Below are positions 21,075 through 31,890 of a stretch of DNA of 64,000 nucleotides, in pieces. Numbering within the stretch: position 1 is the first letter of the stretch; the number at the start of each line of letters is the position of its first letter. Position numbers and translations under genes: made by a program. Under the pieces are notes generated by a model that did no database searches, was not told the DNA's origin, and was given only the letters and a program-made list of their open reading frames with translations. Origin of the DNA: Struthidea cinerea (lineage: Eukaryota > Chordata > Aves > Passeriformes > Corcoracidae); NCBI GenBank assembly GCA_013397865.1, contig VZTI01000688.1, forward strand, positions 391,405 to 455,404, given 5' to 3'.

Positions 21075-21755
21075 TGGTTCAACCAGGCCCAGGGCCAGGT
21101 CCTGCCCTTGGGTCACACCCACCCCATGGAGCTCCAGGCTGGGCAGAGGGGCTGGAAAGCTGGGAAAGGCCCTGGGGGTGCTGGTGCCAGCGGCTGGACA
21201 CGAGCCCAGGGGTGCCCAGGTGGGCAGGAGGCCACTGGCAGCTGGCCTGGATCAGGAATGGTGTGTCCAGCAGGAGCAGGGCAGGGATTGTCCCTCTGTG
21301 CTGGGCACTGAGGGGCCCCTCGAGGGCTGTGCCCAGTTGTGGCTCCTGCAGGAGAGCCCTGGAGGGGCTGGAGCGTGTCCAGGGCAGGGAGCGGAGCTGG
21401 GAAGGGGCTGGAGCCCCAGGAGCGGCTGAGGGAGCTGGGAAAGGGGCTCAGCCTGGAGCAAAGGAGGCTCAGGGGGGACCTTGTGGCTCTGCACAACTCC
21501 CTGACAGGAGGGGGCAGCCGGGGGGGTCGGGCTCTGCTCCCAGGGAACAGGGACAGGACAAAACGGCATCGAGTTCAGCCAGGGGAGGTTTAAATAGGAT
21601 ATTTGGAAGGTTTTATTCCCTGAAAGGGGTGGTAAATCCTTGGAAGACGTTGCCCAGGGAGGTGATGGAGTCACCATCTCTGCGAGCGTTCCAGAGGCGT
21701 GTGCATGCGGCCTTCGGGGCCGAGGTTCCGGGCTGCCGGGGGCGGTGCTGGTGCC
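21075..21755 (+). mobile_element. CR1 LINE, plus strand, immediately upstream of PSMG1
   Basis: Recognisable CR1 landmarks in order: aggcccagggccaggtcctg, gcctggatcaggaatggtgt, ctggagcgtgtccaggg, ctggagcaaaggaggctcag, gggaggtttaaatagg, and ggaggtgatggagtcaccat. It ends without a clear CR1 tail at about 21720-21790, where it merges into the GC-rich PSMG1 promoter. The 391-residue open frame from 21017 to 22192 is a CR1-plus-promoter read-through and not a gene. Confidence 0.88.
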
Positions 21756-21857
21756 GCTGGGACACGAGGCTGTCGCCGGCTCTCCCCACGCCGTGCCCCC
21801 GGAGCCTCCCGGGCTCTGTTCCGGCGGGGCGGGGCCGCGCAGGCGCGGGCGGCGGCC
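21756..21857 (+). promoter_or_regulatory. PSMG1 GC-rich promoter / CpG-rich 5' region
   Basis: CpG-dense DNA directly before the PSMG1 start. A GC box GGGGCGGGGC lies at 21826-21835 and an NRF1-like GCGCAGGCGC at 21837-21846, 12-21 bases before the ATG. There is no TATA box. This fits a housekeeping TATA-less promoter. The transcription start is not determinable here. Confidence 0.7.
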
Positions 21858-21979
21858 ATGGCGACCTTCTTCGGGGAGGTGGTGGTGGCCCCGTCCCGGG
21901 CCGGCCTGGACGAGGAGGAGGAGGCGCGGGAGGAGACGCCCGAGGACCGGGAGATCCGCAGGGAGATCGAGAAGAAAAG
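21858..21979 (+). CDS. PSMG1: PSMG1 exon 1
   Basis: Encodes MATFFGEVVVAPSRAGLDEE, an acidic stretch, ETPEDREIRREIEKK and two bases of an Arg codon. The donor GTACCG at 21980 is unusual but gives the right phase to exon 2. The frame and the ETPEDRE motif match the family's N terminus. Confidence 0.93.
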
Positions 21980-24900
21980 GTACCGGCGGCACTGCTCGGG
22001 GGGAGGGGGGTCAGGCTGGAGAGCAGGGAAAGGTTCTTCCCCCAGAGGGTGCTGGGCACTGCCCAGGCTCCCCAGGGAATGGGCACGGCCCCGAGGCTGC
22101 CAGAGCTCCAGGAGCGTTTGGACAGCGCTGCCAGGGATGCCCGGGGGGGATTGTTGGGGGGTCTGTGCAGGGCCAGGGGTGGGACTGGGTGATCCCTGTG
22201 GGTCCCTTCCAGCTCGGGCTGTTCTGTGGTTCTTTCCCCAGGGAGATCGATGTCCTGTGGACCTGGAAGTCGGGCGGCTGTGCCGAGGAGCCCTTGGTGT
22301 GCTCCAGGTTCATCGTGGCCATAGGAAGGAACGCTGCGGGTGCGTGCAGAACCAGATGCTGCCGGGGTTTTAGGGATAAATTTGAGGAGGCAGAAGGTGG
22401 GAGGGAGGTGTAGGTGTGCCAGGACATTCCCTGCTCCAAGCCCCAATGTCCAGCCTGGCCTTGGACACTGCCAGGGATCCAGGGGCAGCCACAGCTGCTC
22501 TGGGCACCCTGTGCCAGGGCCTGCCCACCCTGCCAGGGAACAATTCCTGCCCAATATCCCATCTAACCCTGCGCTCCTTGAGTTGAGGTCATTATCCCTT
22601 GTCTTGTCATCCCATTACTTTGTGAAAAATCCTTTTCCAACTCTCTTTAAGCCCCTCTATTTACTGAATGTGCAGCTCGTCATTTAGGAGCTGAGCTTAA
22701 GCCTGGAGGCAGCTGAGTTTTCCAGAGAAAGCTGAAGGTCCTCTGTACATGTAAAACACAGGTTTTGTTACAGCTGTTTATTCCTCCTGAAAACTGATGT
22801 ATTTTCAGTTGAACGGGAAAAGTGAAGTGTGTTTTAGTTTGGGATTTTAGTTGGGACAATCCCCCTTTTCCTTTACCTGGCTTTTGTTTGGTAAACTCTC
22901 CGGGATTGTTTGTTAATTGGCAAAAATTTTATTCTAATAGCACAGAGAAGTCTTGCTTGCATTTAAGTCACATTTAGATGGCATTTAGATTTTATCTAAG
23001 TTAACTTTGCTAATTTGTTTGGTTTTGGTTCAGGTTTTTCCTTTGAAAATAGTAATAGAAATTGGATCTGTCTTCTGTAGCTTTTGACAGGAATCTGATT
23101 GATGAACATTTTTGCAACACTCTTGCCTTGTTTAGAATCAATGTAATAGTTCTGCCTTGCTGCTTCCCTGATTTTTGTTTTTAATGTTAGCTCTGCTATG
23201 TCAAAAAGTATTAGAGACTTTGTACTTCACATCCTTAATTAATACTAAAAGAAATTGAAGTTGATTGTAATGATACAATTCCTAACAAGTGATTTTTATG
23301 TTAGGGATCTGTATATGTTGAGCAGCTCTTCATCGTCTTAAATTTTGATACAGTGGGGCTACTCACATTGCTGATGTTTTCCTGGGTTTGGACAATAAAT
23401 TGAAGTGGATAAAAATGTGTTATTCTTCCTTCAAATTGCAAAAGAATAATCTAATTTAGTCCAGCTATTTATTTGTGGAAGAGAGGTTTTATTCTTTATA
23501 AAATAACAGTATTTTTGGGGGGTTTTGCAGCTTTCCTGTCATCTTTTATCCTGGATTCTGTGTGCTGGGAAGTGGTTGGAGTCGTGAAGCTGTGGAATGA
23601 GTGGTGCCGGACATCCAGCACCACAAACGTCCTCCCCACAGACTCTTTCTGTTTGTTCTACAGATTGATATCAGATCCCACAGTAAGTGACTTGAGCATT
23701 AATTCCTCTGTGTTTTGGCTTTCTGAAGAAGAGAGCCTTCATCCGCCCCCAGACAAGGCGCTGCAGGATCATGGAATAATCTCATGAATCACCTGAAGGG
23801 TTAATGCTCACTAAACCTGTGTGCAGTTCTGGTGTGTGAAGCTCAGCACAAAGATGTCGCAGCCTGATGGCTTCACTGCATTTGTGAGCAAAAAAATCCT
23901 CGTTGAAATAGAGTTAAAGAAACCCAAAACAACTGAACAAGTTGTTCTCTGCAGCCATATCATCCTTACAGGTGATTATGAGCTGCTGTGGTGCTCTTTA
24001 AACCACTTGCTAACACGACTTTTTACTTTTTTTAAGGTTTTGTTGTGCCAGTGTAGTTGCTACGTTGCTGAGGATCAACAGTTCCAGTGGCTTGAGAAGG
24101 TAAAACTGGCAGGAAAATAAATGGAGTAATAAAATCTGAAGGATGGGGATCTTCCTCTGTGATATTTTAAACATGGCAGTGTTAAATAACTTTCCCCTGT
24201 GGTTTTCTTCTATGAAATATTCAAAAATAGGTAAATTTACTCTCTGCAGGATCTGTGATATCCCTTTCTAGATGCTGCCAGTTGTATCTGCTGTAACCTC
24301 CCAGCTGAGTGCAGTCACTCCTTTTGGACAGTTTCAGTTTTGTTGGCCCTTAACCACTTCCCAGACCTTTTTCCTGCTTGATTTTCATTTCCTATGGCTT
24401 ATTTCAGCTGCATTTCAGCTCTGGGAGAATTCTTCCTTAAAAAAAAACCAGCAGCAGTTTGTACAGCTGCCGAAGGATCACCAGACAAACCAGTTGTGGA
24501 GCTCCTGCTGGATGGTGTCAGCTGCTGGGTGTGTTCTGTGCCTTTCCCAAGGGGGAGCTGTAGGGGAAGGTGCTTCCCAGGCAGCGTTTGTCCCATTTGT
24601 TCCCAGATTTACCATTCCCAGGGCCTCACCCCAGCATCACCCAGGTACAGCAGCACTGCTGGCTCAGTGAAGTCCCTCCAAATGTCATCATTTTAATTTT
24701 AATAAGATAAAGCCGGGGGCCAATGTTCCGCCTCTTGATTTTCCTGATGGATTTGGGTCACTGCTTTGCCTCGAGGAAGTGTGGCTTATTTTGTCTTGCT
24801 GTCTGTCTGCTCCCTCCCTCCCTCCCTGCCTTTAAATCTCTGCTGAGCTGGTGGACAAGCAGGGATTCTAAAGCTGTGGTTAGAGATAAGTATGGCTTTG

Positions 24901-27900
24901 GTGGGGGATCGTGGCTCATTTCGAAGTGTAGAAACCCTGAGACCTCAAGCATTTGGCTTTTGCTGTATTCCACCCATCCCTGCACTTCATTTAAACTGGG
25001 ATTGCAGAAGAAAGCTGCCTGGGGGGGTTGTTGTCTTCCCCATTTGTTTGTGGCTGTGTGTGATTTCGCATGTGGGTGTTCATGAACAGTAGGAGTGTGG
25101 TTGTACCAGGGCAATGTTCCTGAGTATTTTTAGGCTTTGTGGTTATTGGTATTTTTAGATGTGCAGCAGGAACCTTGTGCTGGCCATGTTTTGCTTTTAA
25201 TGTGGATTGCAGACCTGCTCTGTGTGTAAATCCTGATTTACTGAGCACCTCCACGAGTCAGATCTTTACATCTGGGTGTGTTTTCTCAGTAAGGGATCAC
25301 TTACAAACGAGAACACACAGGCTGAAGTTTTGCAGCCACGCCTTCCAGCCAGTGTTCCCAGCAAAACAGGTGGAAAATATGTGGGCTTCTGAATGTTTCT
25401 GTCAGATTTCTATCAACAGTGGTGACACAGTGATGGGAGGGAACGGGCAGCTTCCCTTCTGGGATTGGTACATGGACAGAAACAGGCAAGTTTCTGTCAC
25501 GGTTTCCAAATTCCCTATTTCCTTTACTCCTGTTGGTGTTTTGTGATGGCCAGAATGTTTTGTACTTCGAAACTCTGTTCCTTGAATTTGGGAAAGAAAA
25601 TTTAAGCTTCTCTTTCTCAATCCAACTTGAATAGAATTAACTAAAATCTGAGTATTTAAAATAAAGACTCTTAAAATATTGTAGGACATCCAGGGAGCAC
25701 AATTTTCATTTCAAATGTTTTGCAGCTCTGTGAACTGCCTGTTTTTATTTGGAATCCTTTTGCTTTCTACAATCCCCATTAATTAAAGCAGTAAATCTTA
25801 ATATGTTGAATGGAAAGTGCTGAAAACCTAAAACCTCTCCAGAAGATCACTTGGTAAATATGTCAGCTGTTCTTTTGGGTTTTTTTATCTCCATCCCAAG
25901 AGCAATGCCTGGGAAATTTCTACCTGAAGGCTGTGAATCAAACTGTAGTAGTCCTGCAAACCTGAGTTCAAGTGCCCTTTGCACTGAAATTGAAATCAAT
26001 CTTTGAGGTTTCTCTGCTTTTTTTTTGTGAAAAGAGAAACTTTGCTGATGTATTTTTTTTAATTTCAGGTTTTTGGCTCCATGCAGAAGAAAAGCTTGCA
26101 AGTAACCATCCTTTCCACGTGTCCTGTAGCTGATTACAAAACTCAGGAATCCACTCTAACACTTGCATCTCCATTCCTGAAAGCCTTGAAGACCAAAGAA
26201 TTCCAAGACCAGGTCTGCTGCCCGCTGCTGGAGCAGCCCAACATTGTGAGGGATCTTCCTGCTGCTGGTACTTTGCAATTCCAATTATTTACAGGGCTGC
26301 TGGTGGCAACACCAAATTCCCTTTGAGGGGCATCCCAGTGCAATTCGAATTTTTGCTTGATTGTGGGAACTGGCTGACAAGTGAGCTCTTTAAAAATTAT
26401 TTCCTGATAGTTTCCCTTCTTACATATTGCCCTGGAAAATAGGGACAAGTTTCCAAACCAGCCACAATTCCTTTTACCCTTTGTCTGTGGGACAGAAGTA
26501 GTGGAAAATTCTTCAGTTTAGCCTTACAAAGCATAATGTACAGTGAGGTTTATTTTTGAAATTTTACTTAGGAATTAAGTGAGGTTTATTAAGAACTGTT
26601 TTCATCTGAGCATCCAAAGTAAAGGCTCGTAAAGTCCTTTCTGTATATTACAGGTAAGGAAGGTTGCACAGTGCTGCTGATCAACCTCATGGAAAAGTTA
26701 GATGCAGTTTTATTATCTGATTTAATAAAATCCTCGAGCTTTTCATTTTCGAATCCCAAATGGTAGCAGCGTGAGGAGAAACTTGCCTGTCAGGAGCTAA
26801 AAATGGATGATTTTCTCTTGTTCATGCTTCTTTTTATGTTTGTTTTTTTTGTTTGGGTTTCTTGTTTGGGTTTTTTGCAGCTGTTGATATTATTCTTATT
26901 TACCAACAGCACAGTTTCCAGTTAAGGTACTTGCCAGGAAGAAATACCTGCATTTAACTAATTTTTGCTGGTTTTATTTCCTTGTCTGGCTGGGGGACGA
27001 GGGGTGGCTGCTCCAGCTGTCAGGATCCTGAGCAGTTAATTTAGCAACTTCCATGGGTTTAACGTTCTGATTTTTGTACCCAGAGCTGAGATTCCTTTTC
27101 TGCTGAATTGAACACAGATTTTCTTCTGTTTTTAGTTCTGAGTTACTGTCAGGTGTGGCAGATCCCTGCCGTGCTGTATCAGTGTTACACTGATGTCATC
27201 AAGCTGGACACGGTTACCATTGAAGCCTTCAAGCCTCTGCTTTCTTCTAAACTCCTGAAGAGTTTAGCCAAGGTAAAATTTCATATTTCAAATTAATGGG
27301 AGCTGTGGGCTTGTTTTGTGTGTTTTCATCTCTTGCATCCTGCTGTTCGTGTGCCTCTGAGGGGATTTCATCTGAAAAGGCAGAAAAATACAGATTTTAA
27401 TGACAGTGCTTGTACCTGCTGTAACATCTGCGTGGCTTAGAAATAATGAATCCACAGCTTCCCTCAAAACTTCATTCTGACTTTTCAGGCTCTTCTAGTG
27501 ATGTGAGTATGTCAGGGAGGGATTTCTTGTGCTTGTGTAAGCTGCGGTTTCCTTTGGAGTTGTCTCATTTAAAACTTACAAGCTTTTTGGTGTGTGTTTT
27601 TTTTTAATTTTACATTTTACATTCATATACCAGATGGCTCTGTTCTAGTTGTTTATCTGCTTGTCTTCTGGCATCTTAAAATACCCATTTTGACCTATAA
27701 CTTCTTTTTGGCACTAAAAATCCAAATTTCTGAAGATGATTTTTAACATTTTTGCACTAATCCAGCAGCTGTGAAATCGAGCCTGGCCTTGGACATTTCC
27801 AGGGATGGGGCAGCTGCAATTTCTCTGTGCCAGGGCCTCACAGTAAATCCCATTACTCCCATAAATTCCCATTGCAGCTCCTGAAATGAATGTTTTGCTC

Positions 27901-28412
27901 TTTCTGAAACGTTTTTAATTGAATTTCAGTTGGTTGAAAACACTTTGAACCCAGATTTGAATGCCAAAGAGCTCTGTGTGTACTGAGGTGTTTATTTCAG
28001 CTCTAAAGCCAGTTGTCAGTAGAGCTCATTCTGTTCTGCTGAAGAAGTCTGACTAAGACATTAAATATTTAAACTCTGGAGGAGAACAATGACAAATACA
28101 GAGACTTTTCCCCTCACATCCACATGAGGAGGAATGCAAAATAATAAATCCCATTTTATTGCTGAACTACAGATTCCTGTGGATAACTTCATTCAGAAGA
28201 CCTGAGTTTTGCTCACAGTTAGTATTTTAATAAAAGTGATGTTCAGAATGATGAAAAAGGGAGCAGAGGCCAGTGGAGGAGCTCTTGTTTCGTTCCCAGC
28301 AGTGTGGGTGATGCTGATCCTCTCTTCCTTTCCCCAGGATGCCTCTGAGAGCACAAAGGTTTTGAAGAAGTTCCTGACAAGCAGTGAAACTCACAATAAT
28401 ATCTACATCTGA
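21858..28412 (+). CDS. PSMG1: PSMG1, proteasome assembly chaperone 1 (complete, 7 exons)
   Basis: Coding segments 21858-21979, 22242-22339, 23531-23682, 24037-24099, 26069-26267, 27136-27272 and 28338-28412 join in frame to 281 residues plus stop; the human protein is 288 by memory. In the cytosol PSMG1 pairs with PSMG2 and supports assembly of the 20S proteasome alpha ring, preventing off-pathway dimers (family knowledge). Recognition rests on ATFFGEVV, FIVAIGRNA, KLWNEWCRT, LCQCSCYVAEDQQFQWLEK, CCPLLEQPNIVRDLPAA, VLSYCQVWQIPAVLY and the C terminus NNIYI. The ATG has a strong context (GCGGCCATGG). It lies 3.5 kb downstream of BRWD1 in the same orientation. Confidence 0.97.
21980..22241 (+). 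other. PSMG1 intron 1, almost entirely CR1
   Basis: Only 262 bases. A plus-strand CR1 tail (about 22009-22236) leaves about 30 bases at the donor and a few at the acceptor. The acceptor pyrimidines (TTCTTTCCCCAG) directly follow the CR1 end. Confidence 0.8.
22009..22236 (+). mobile_element. CR1 LINE 3' end inside PSMG1 intron 1
   Basis: Matches a CR1 3' subfamily: tcaggctggagagcaggg, gttcttcccccagagggtgc, cggccccgaggctgccagag, gtttggacagcgctgcc, and ggtgatccctgtgggtccct. It ends in the CR1-type octamer region (TTCTGTGGTTCTTT). A relative of the same subfamily lies at 48262-48410. Confidence 0.85.
22242..22339 (+). CDS. PSMG1: PSMG1 exon 2
   Basis: Reads (R)EIDVLWTWKSGGCAEEPL, then VCSRFIVAIGRNAA. 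The second half is clearly PSMG1 (human FIIAIGNNA by memory). The first half is much less conserved and about three residues shorter than my memory of the human protein. The acceptor CCCCAG ends at 22241 and the donor GTGCGT is at 22340. Read in isolation the exon is not obvious; phase and the downstream match decide it. Confidence 0.9.
22340..23530 (+). other. PSMG1 intron 2
   Basis: Intron of 1,191 bases. The first third is a reverse CR1 (about 22428-22655); the rest is unique and AT-rich. Confidence 0.8.
22428..22655 (-). mobile_element. CR1 LINE fragment in PSMG1 intron 2
   Basis: Reverse-complement CR1 body (ctgctccaagccccaatgtc, ggcagccacagctgctctgg, cccaatatcccatct). The 3' tail is missing on the left, so this copy is truncated at both ends. 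It belongs to the same GC-rich subfamily as the copy at 6073-6420. Confidence 0.88.
23531..23682 (+). CDS. PSMG1: PSMG1 exon 3
   Basis: Reads (A)FLSSFILDSVCWEVVGVV, KLWNEWCRTSSTTNVLPTD, then SFCLFYRLISDPT. The acceptor GTTTTGCAG ends at 23530 and the donor GTAAGT is at 23683. KLWNEWCRT is a family signature. Confidence 0.96.
23683..24036 (+). other. PSMG1 intron 3
   Basis: Intron of 354 bases, unique. No element recognised. Confidence 0.75.
24037..24099 (+). CDS. PSMG1: PSMG1 exon 4 (63 bases)
   Basis: Encodes VLLCQCSCYVAEDQQFQWLE plus K, 21 codons, nearly identical to the mammalian segment. Phase 0 on both sides. The acceptor TTTTTAAG ends at 24036 and the donor GTAAAA is at 24100. Confidence 0.96.
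24100..26068 (+). other. PSMG1 intron 4
   Basis: Intron of 1,969 bases. It contains a short CCCT-rich microsatellite-like run at about 24809-24829 and otherwise unique sequence. Several open frames here lack any recognisable product. Confidence 0.75.
26069..26267 (+). CDS. PSMG1: PSMG1 exon 5
   Basis: Reads VFGSMQKKSLQVTILSTCPV, ADYKTQESTLTLASPFLKAL, then KTKEFQDQVCCPLLEQPN and IVRDLPAA. It ends with one base of a Val codon. The acceptor AATTTCAG ends at 26068; the donor GTACTT at 26268 is weak but in phase. Confidence 0.96.
26268..27135 (+). other. PSMG1 intron 5
   Basis: Intron of 868 bases, AT/GT-rich and unique. It has a T/G-rich stretch at about 26835-26880. Confidence 0.75.
27136..27272 (+). 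CDS. PSMG1: PSMG1 exon 6
   Basis: Reads (V)LSYCQVWQIPAVLYQCYT, DVIKLDTVTIEAFKPLLSSK, then LLKSLAK. The acceptor TTTTTAG ends at 27135 and the donor GTAAAA is at 27273. Confidence 0.96.
27273..28337 (+). other. PSMG1 intron 6
   Basis: Intron of 1,065 bases. It contains a roughly 60-base decayed CR1 piece (27780-27842) and otherwise unique sequence. Confidence 0.75.
27780..27842 (-). mobile_element. Short decayed CR1 remnant
   Basis: Contains gcctggccttggacatttcc and gccagggcctcac, which match the reverse-complement CR1 body in order, with an internal deletion between them. Confidence 0.6.
28338..28412 (+). CDS. PSMG1: PSMG1 exon 7 (terminal)
   Basis: Encodes DASESTKVLKKFLTSSETHN, then NIYI and TGA at 28410-28412. 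The acceptor TTTCCCCAG ends at 28337. The C-terminal NIYI matches the human end NIYT by memory. Confidence 0.95.
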   Translation, partial: DASESTKVLKKFLTSSETHNNIYI

Positions 28413-28502
28413 CAAGGACATTCATGCTGCACTTTTGTAAACTCCAGTTTCTTCTCTAGAGGACTTCTGGGAATTTTTTTTTTGTTTCACCCTTAAAAGT
28501 AG

Positions 28503-28508
28503 AATAAA
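28503..28508 (+). terminator. Probable PSMG1 poly(A) signal AATAAA
   Basis: Canonical AATAAA 91 bases after the stop, which would give a short 3' UTR. Downstream T/G-rich sequence (28515-28555) fits a cleavage region. Confidence 0.6.
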
Positions 28509-31315
28509 TTCCAGTAGATTTTTTACTTTTCCGCTCATTTTTGTTGCTTTTAACTTCATCATTGCAAACACCCTCCTGCATGGCTTGGGAGACTTTCTTC
28601 TGGAGTGATTTTAGGAAAGACATCTTGGATATGAAAAGCAACTCCTTTTTCTCCTCCTGAAGGGATTGTCTTACCTGAGAGTATTCCTTTTATATGTAAA
28701 AGAGGAAATGCAGTTAAGGAATTCTGTCTGTATCTACCGAGAACTCTCCTTTTTTACTTTATTTTGAGACCTGAAGGTTTTTCTAATATTTGATGCTCTT
28801 CAAAGATTTGTCTGTGATGGAGAAAATACACTCTCTGTCCTTTTACATCCACAAATACAGAGAATTTTGTGTTTATTCATGGCCCCACATGCCCTTTTTA
28901 ATGCATGTATTGATACAAAATGCAGGAATTAAAGTGTGGTAAATGCCTTTAAAACTTGCTAGTGGAAAATAACCTCTCCTTGTCAAAGGGGCAGGCAGGA
29001 TGACAAGCTGCTTCAGCTGGATTTGTCAGGGCAAACTGATTTAATCCACTTTAAAAACACCAAAATTTGGGCAATGGTAGGAGTACTAAAAATCTCTTAG
29101 GCAGAGCGTGTGAATTTTAGAGGAAAGTAAAAGTTTTTCAAGCGTTTCAGAAAATTCTCTGGGAGTTGGTAACGATTGCAGCAGTTTATTTAAAGTATTA
29201 ACTAGGACTGAGGTGCAGCTCTGAGTTGTACTCTCTGTTTAATTTAATGTTTTGTTTAAGAAAATGGTGTTAAAGTATTAATTTGCTCCCAGGTGATTCT
29301 GTTCTCTGCTGAGTGTGACTTTGACTTACACTGGATGCTCAGTGGATGTTTTTGAGCAGTGTTTTCCTTCACAGAACTGTCATGGATTTCAATTTCACTT
29401 CAGGTAATTACCTGAAAGTAATTATTCACTTCAGGTAATGCCTGAAAATGAAAGTAAAAGAGATTAATGATAAGCAGATCTTGCCTAAAGTGCTGGATTT
29501 TGGAACTGGATTTTGGAACCAATTCTGAAGCTTTCTTGGGGTTTTTTTCCCCATTTCTGTCCATCCTTTTGACTCAAAAATTGGTTTTGTATGTGATCTG
29601 AGCTGAGAATTCTGTTGCTCTGAAAGTTGGCTGCACCGTTTTCTTACTTTACGTGTTTGATTCATAATAAATAAAGCGGATAACAAGAAATCTCTTTAAT
29701 AGTAAATTATGCAGACCCTTAGAGGAACTGTGAATGTATTTCTGGTATTGGTGTGATCACCCAGGCAGTTTGCAATGTTTTAAAACAGTTACTATATTAT
29801 ATTTAATTCAGTTTTTACTACCTGGGTTTATGCTGAGGTGTGAGAATGCTCCTAAACACCTTGAATAAAAGTGGCAAACAAAACCCTGGCAGCTTGGGAG
29901 ATGAAATCAGAGTGAAACTTGGTGTTTTGGCAGGATTCTTCAAGGGTTCACTCTTCTTGCTTGAAAGCTCTCCATAGCAGGAAATGTTTGTGTAGGATGT
30001 GGTAGGGAGGTACTGTAGGGCAGTGAAATAAGAGATTTTAATTTAAAAATCTGTCTTTTTCCCATAATTTGATGTAGGAAGCAGCTCATCTTCCCCCCTC
30101 AAATATTCTGGAAGCCTCAGAACTAATGATGAACTGTGTCTCTCATAAGATGTGAGTGTTGACTGAAGACTTTTTTCCATATTTGAGTGTTGCTGCCTTT
30201 TTTATTTTCCCTTCTGTGCTCTCCAGTATCTACCAAGAGCCTGCAGTGAGGCTTTCTTGTTTCCTAACAGCTGCTGGTTTTAGTCCTTGTCGGAGTTCAC
30301 AAACTTCAGACTTGTCAAATGTGGCAGATGGCTTCAGAGCCATGGGGGAAGACATTTGAAATGTGGTTGTGTAAGATTTGGTTTCTTGAGGTATTTGCTA
30401 AATGCAAATTGTGAAACCAAAGTAAACTGTGAGACTGGAAGAGGGGTTCCCCCNNNNNNNNNNNNNNNNNNNNNNNNNCCCCCCCCACTTTTTAAAACCA
30501 TTTAAGCCACTTTTTACCTTTTTTTAGATAACGCTGATCTGTCTTCTGCTGAATGTCTTCCAAACCAAGGGCTCTTCTCAAGTCCACTCTGCTTTGTCAT
30601 GCTGCAGAATTTATTTGGTAGGCAGAGGTGTTTTCCCTTTCCTGAAGGTTCTGACTCCCACGGTGATGTGCCTGACCCGAAAGTCCTGGATTCAAGGTGC
30701 ATTTTATGGAGGCTCCTTTGCTTTTGCCTTGGAACCTGCTGGAGTCTGTGCAGGGCAGGCCACAGGTGTGAGAGCATGGCTGTACGGACAAAGGTCAATT
30801 CCAAGCCAGGAAATCTGGGTTTTATTTGCATTTCTTACAAAATCGCCACGCTTGGATGCCAAAACAATGGTACTGCTGCTGCTCTGCTTTCCTTTTCCCT
30901 GTGGTTGTGGTCACACACAGCTCAGATCCTCCAGCTGTAGAATTCTTGCAGTCTGTTGAAAATGCAGCATGAGAACAGGCCCTGCTCTGCTTCCTGAGTG
31001 CTCCTCTAACCCATTACATTCCCTCTGGATTTCACCAGTGATGTTACCAGTTCTTCCTGTTCCATTTCTTCTGCTGTGAGCCACCAGCAGAAGCAGCAGT
31101 GCTGTGCACAGAAAAATGAGTCTGAATGTTCCTGTTGGAGCCCAAACCTTGTGGCACTAAAACAGGGAATGATGGAGCTCAGATCCTGAGGGTTGCTTTG
31201 GGTGACTGCCTCCTACCTGGCAAAGTGCTCCCTGAACTTCAGTGTTCCCCCTGCACAGCAGAAATGAGGGAGAAAAGAGGTTTATTCTTTTGTCAGTCCA
31301 TCCTTGATGTTACAC
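28509..31315. other. Intergenic sequence downstream of PSMG1
   Basis: Unique and mostly AT-rich, with no CR1 until 31316. It includes a 25-base assembly gap inside a C run (30454-30478). No coding exon is recognised. Confidence 0.7.
30449..30487. repeat. Poly-C tract with 25-base assembly gap
   Basis: CCCCC, then N at 30454-30478, then nine C. The gap lies inside a homopolymer, as at 18425, so sequencing or assembly dropout is likely. Confidence 0.9.
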
Positions 31316-31890
31316 AGAGAATCATGGAATGGTTTGGGTTGGGAGGGACCTTAAAGCCCATCCAGTGCCCCCCCTGCCATGGGCAGGGACACCTTCCACT
31401 GTCCCAGGCTGCTCCAAGCCCCAGTGTCCAACCTGGCCTTGGGCACTGCCAGGGATCCAGGGGCAGCCACAGCTGCTCTGGGCACCCTGTGCCAGGGCCT
31501 CCCCACCCTCCCAGGGAACAATTCCTGCCCAAGATCCCATCCAGCCCTGCCCTCTGGCACTGGGAAGCCATTCCCTGTGTCCTGGCCCTCCAGCCCTTGG
31601 CAATTGTCTCTCTCCATGTTTCCTGCAGCTCCTTCAGGCCCTGCAAGGCCACACTGAGGTCACCCCAAAGCTTCTCCTCTCCAGGCTGAGCAACCCCAGC
31701 TCTCCCAGCCTTTCCTCCCAGCAGAGCTGCTCCATCCCTCTGCTCATCCTGGTGCCTCCTCTGGCCTCTCTCCAGCAGCTCCACGTCCTCCCTGTGCTGG
31801 GCCCCAGGGCTGGGGCAGCTCTGCAGGTGGGGTCTCACCTGAGCACAGGGGCACAATCCCAATCCCTTTCCTGCTGCCCACCCTGCTGCA
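31316..31890 (-). mobile_element. CR1 LINE, longer 3' fragment
   Basis: Starts with AGAGAATCATGGAATGGTTT and continues through the complete 3' region and further into the 5' direction of the element (ccaggctgagcaaccccagc, ggtggggtctcacctgagca). It is one of the longer copies here, and all open frames at 31126-32009 and 31293-31862 derive from it. Nearly identical to 34510-34966. Confidence 0.93.

Noticed and set aside
21017..22192. 391-residue plus-strand open frame, the longest after the BRWD1 tail
   Set aside because: It reads through a CR1, the PSMG1 promoter, exon 1 in the wrong frame and a second CR1. It is a GC-rich artefact of repeat plus CpG island.
21613..22554. 313-residue minus-strand open frame
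   Set aside because: Antisense of PSMG1 exons 1-2 and flanking CR1 copies; composition follows GC content and no domain is visible.
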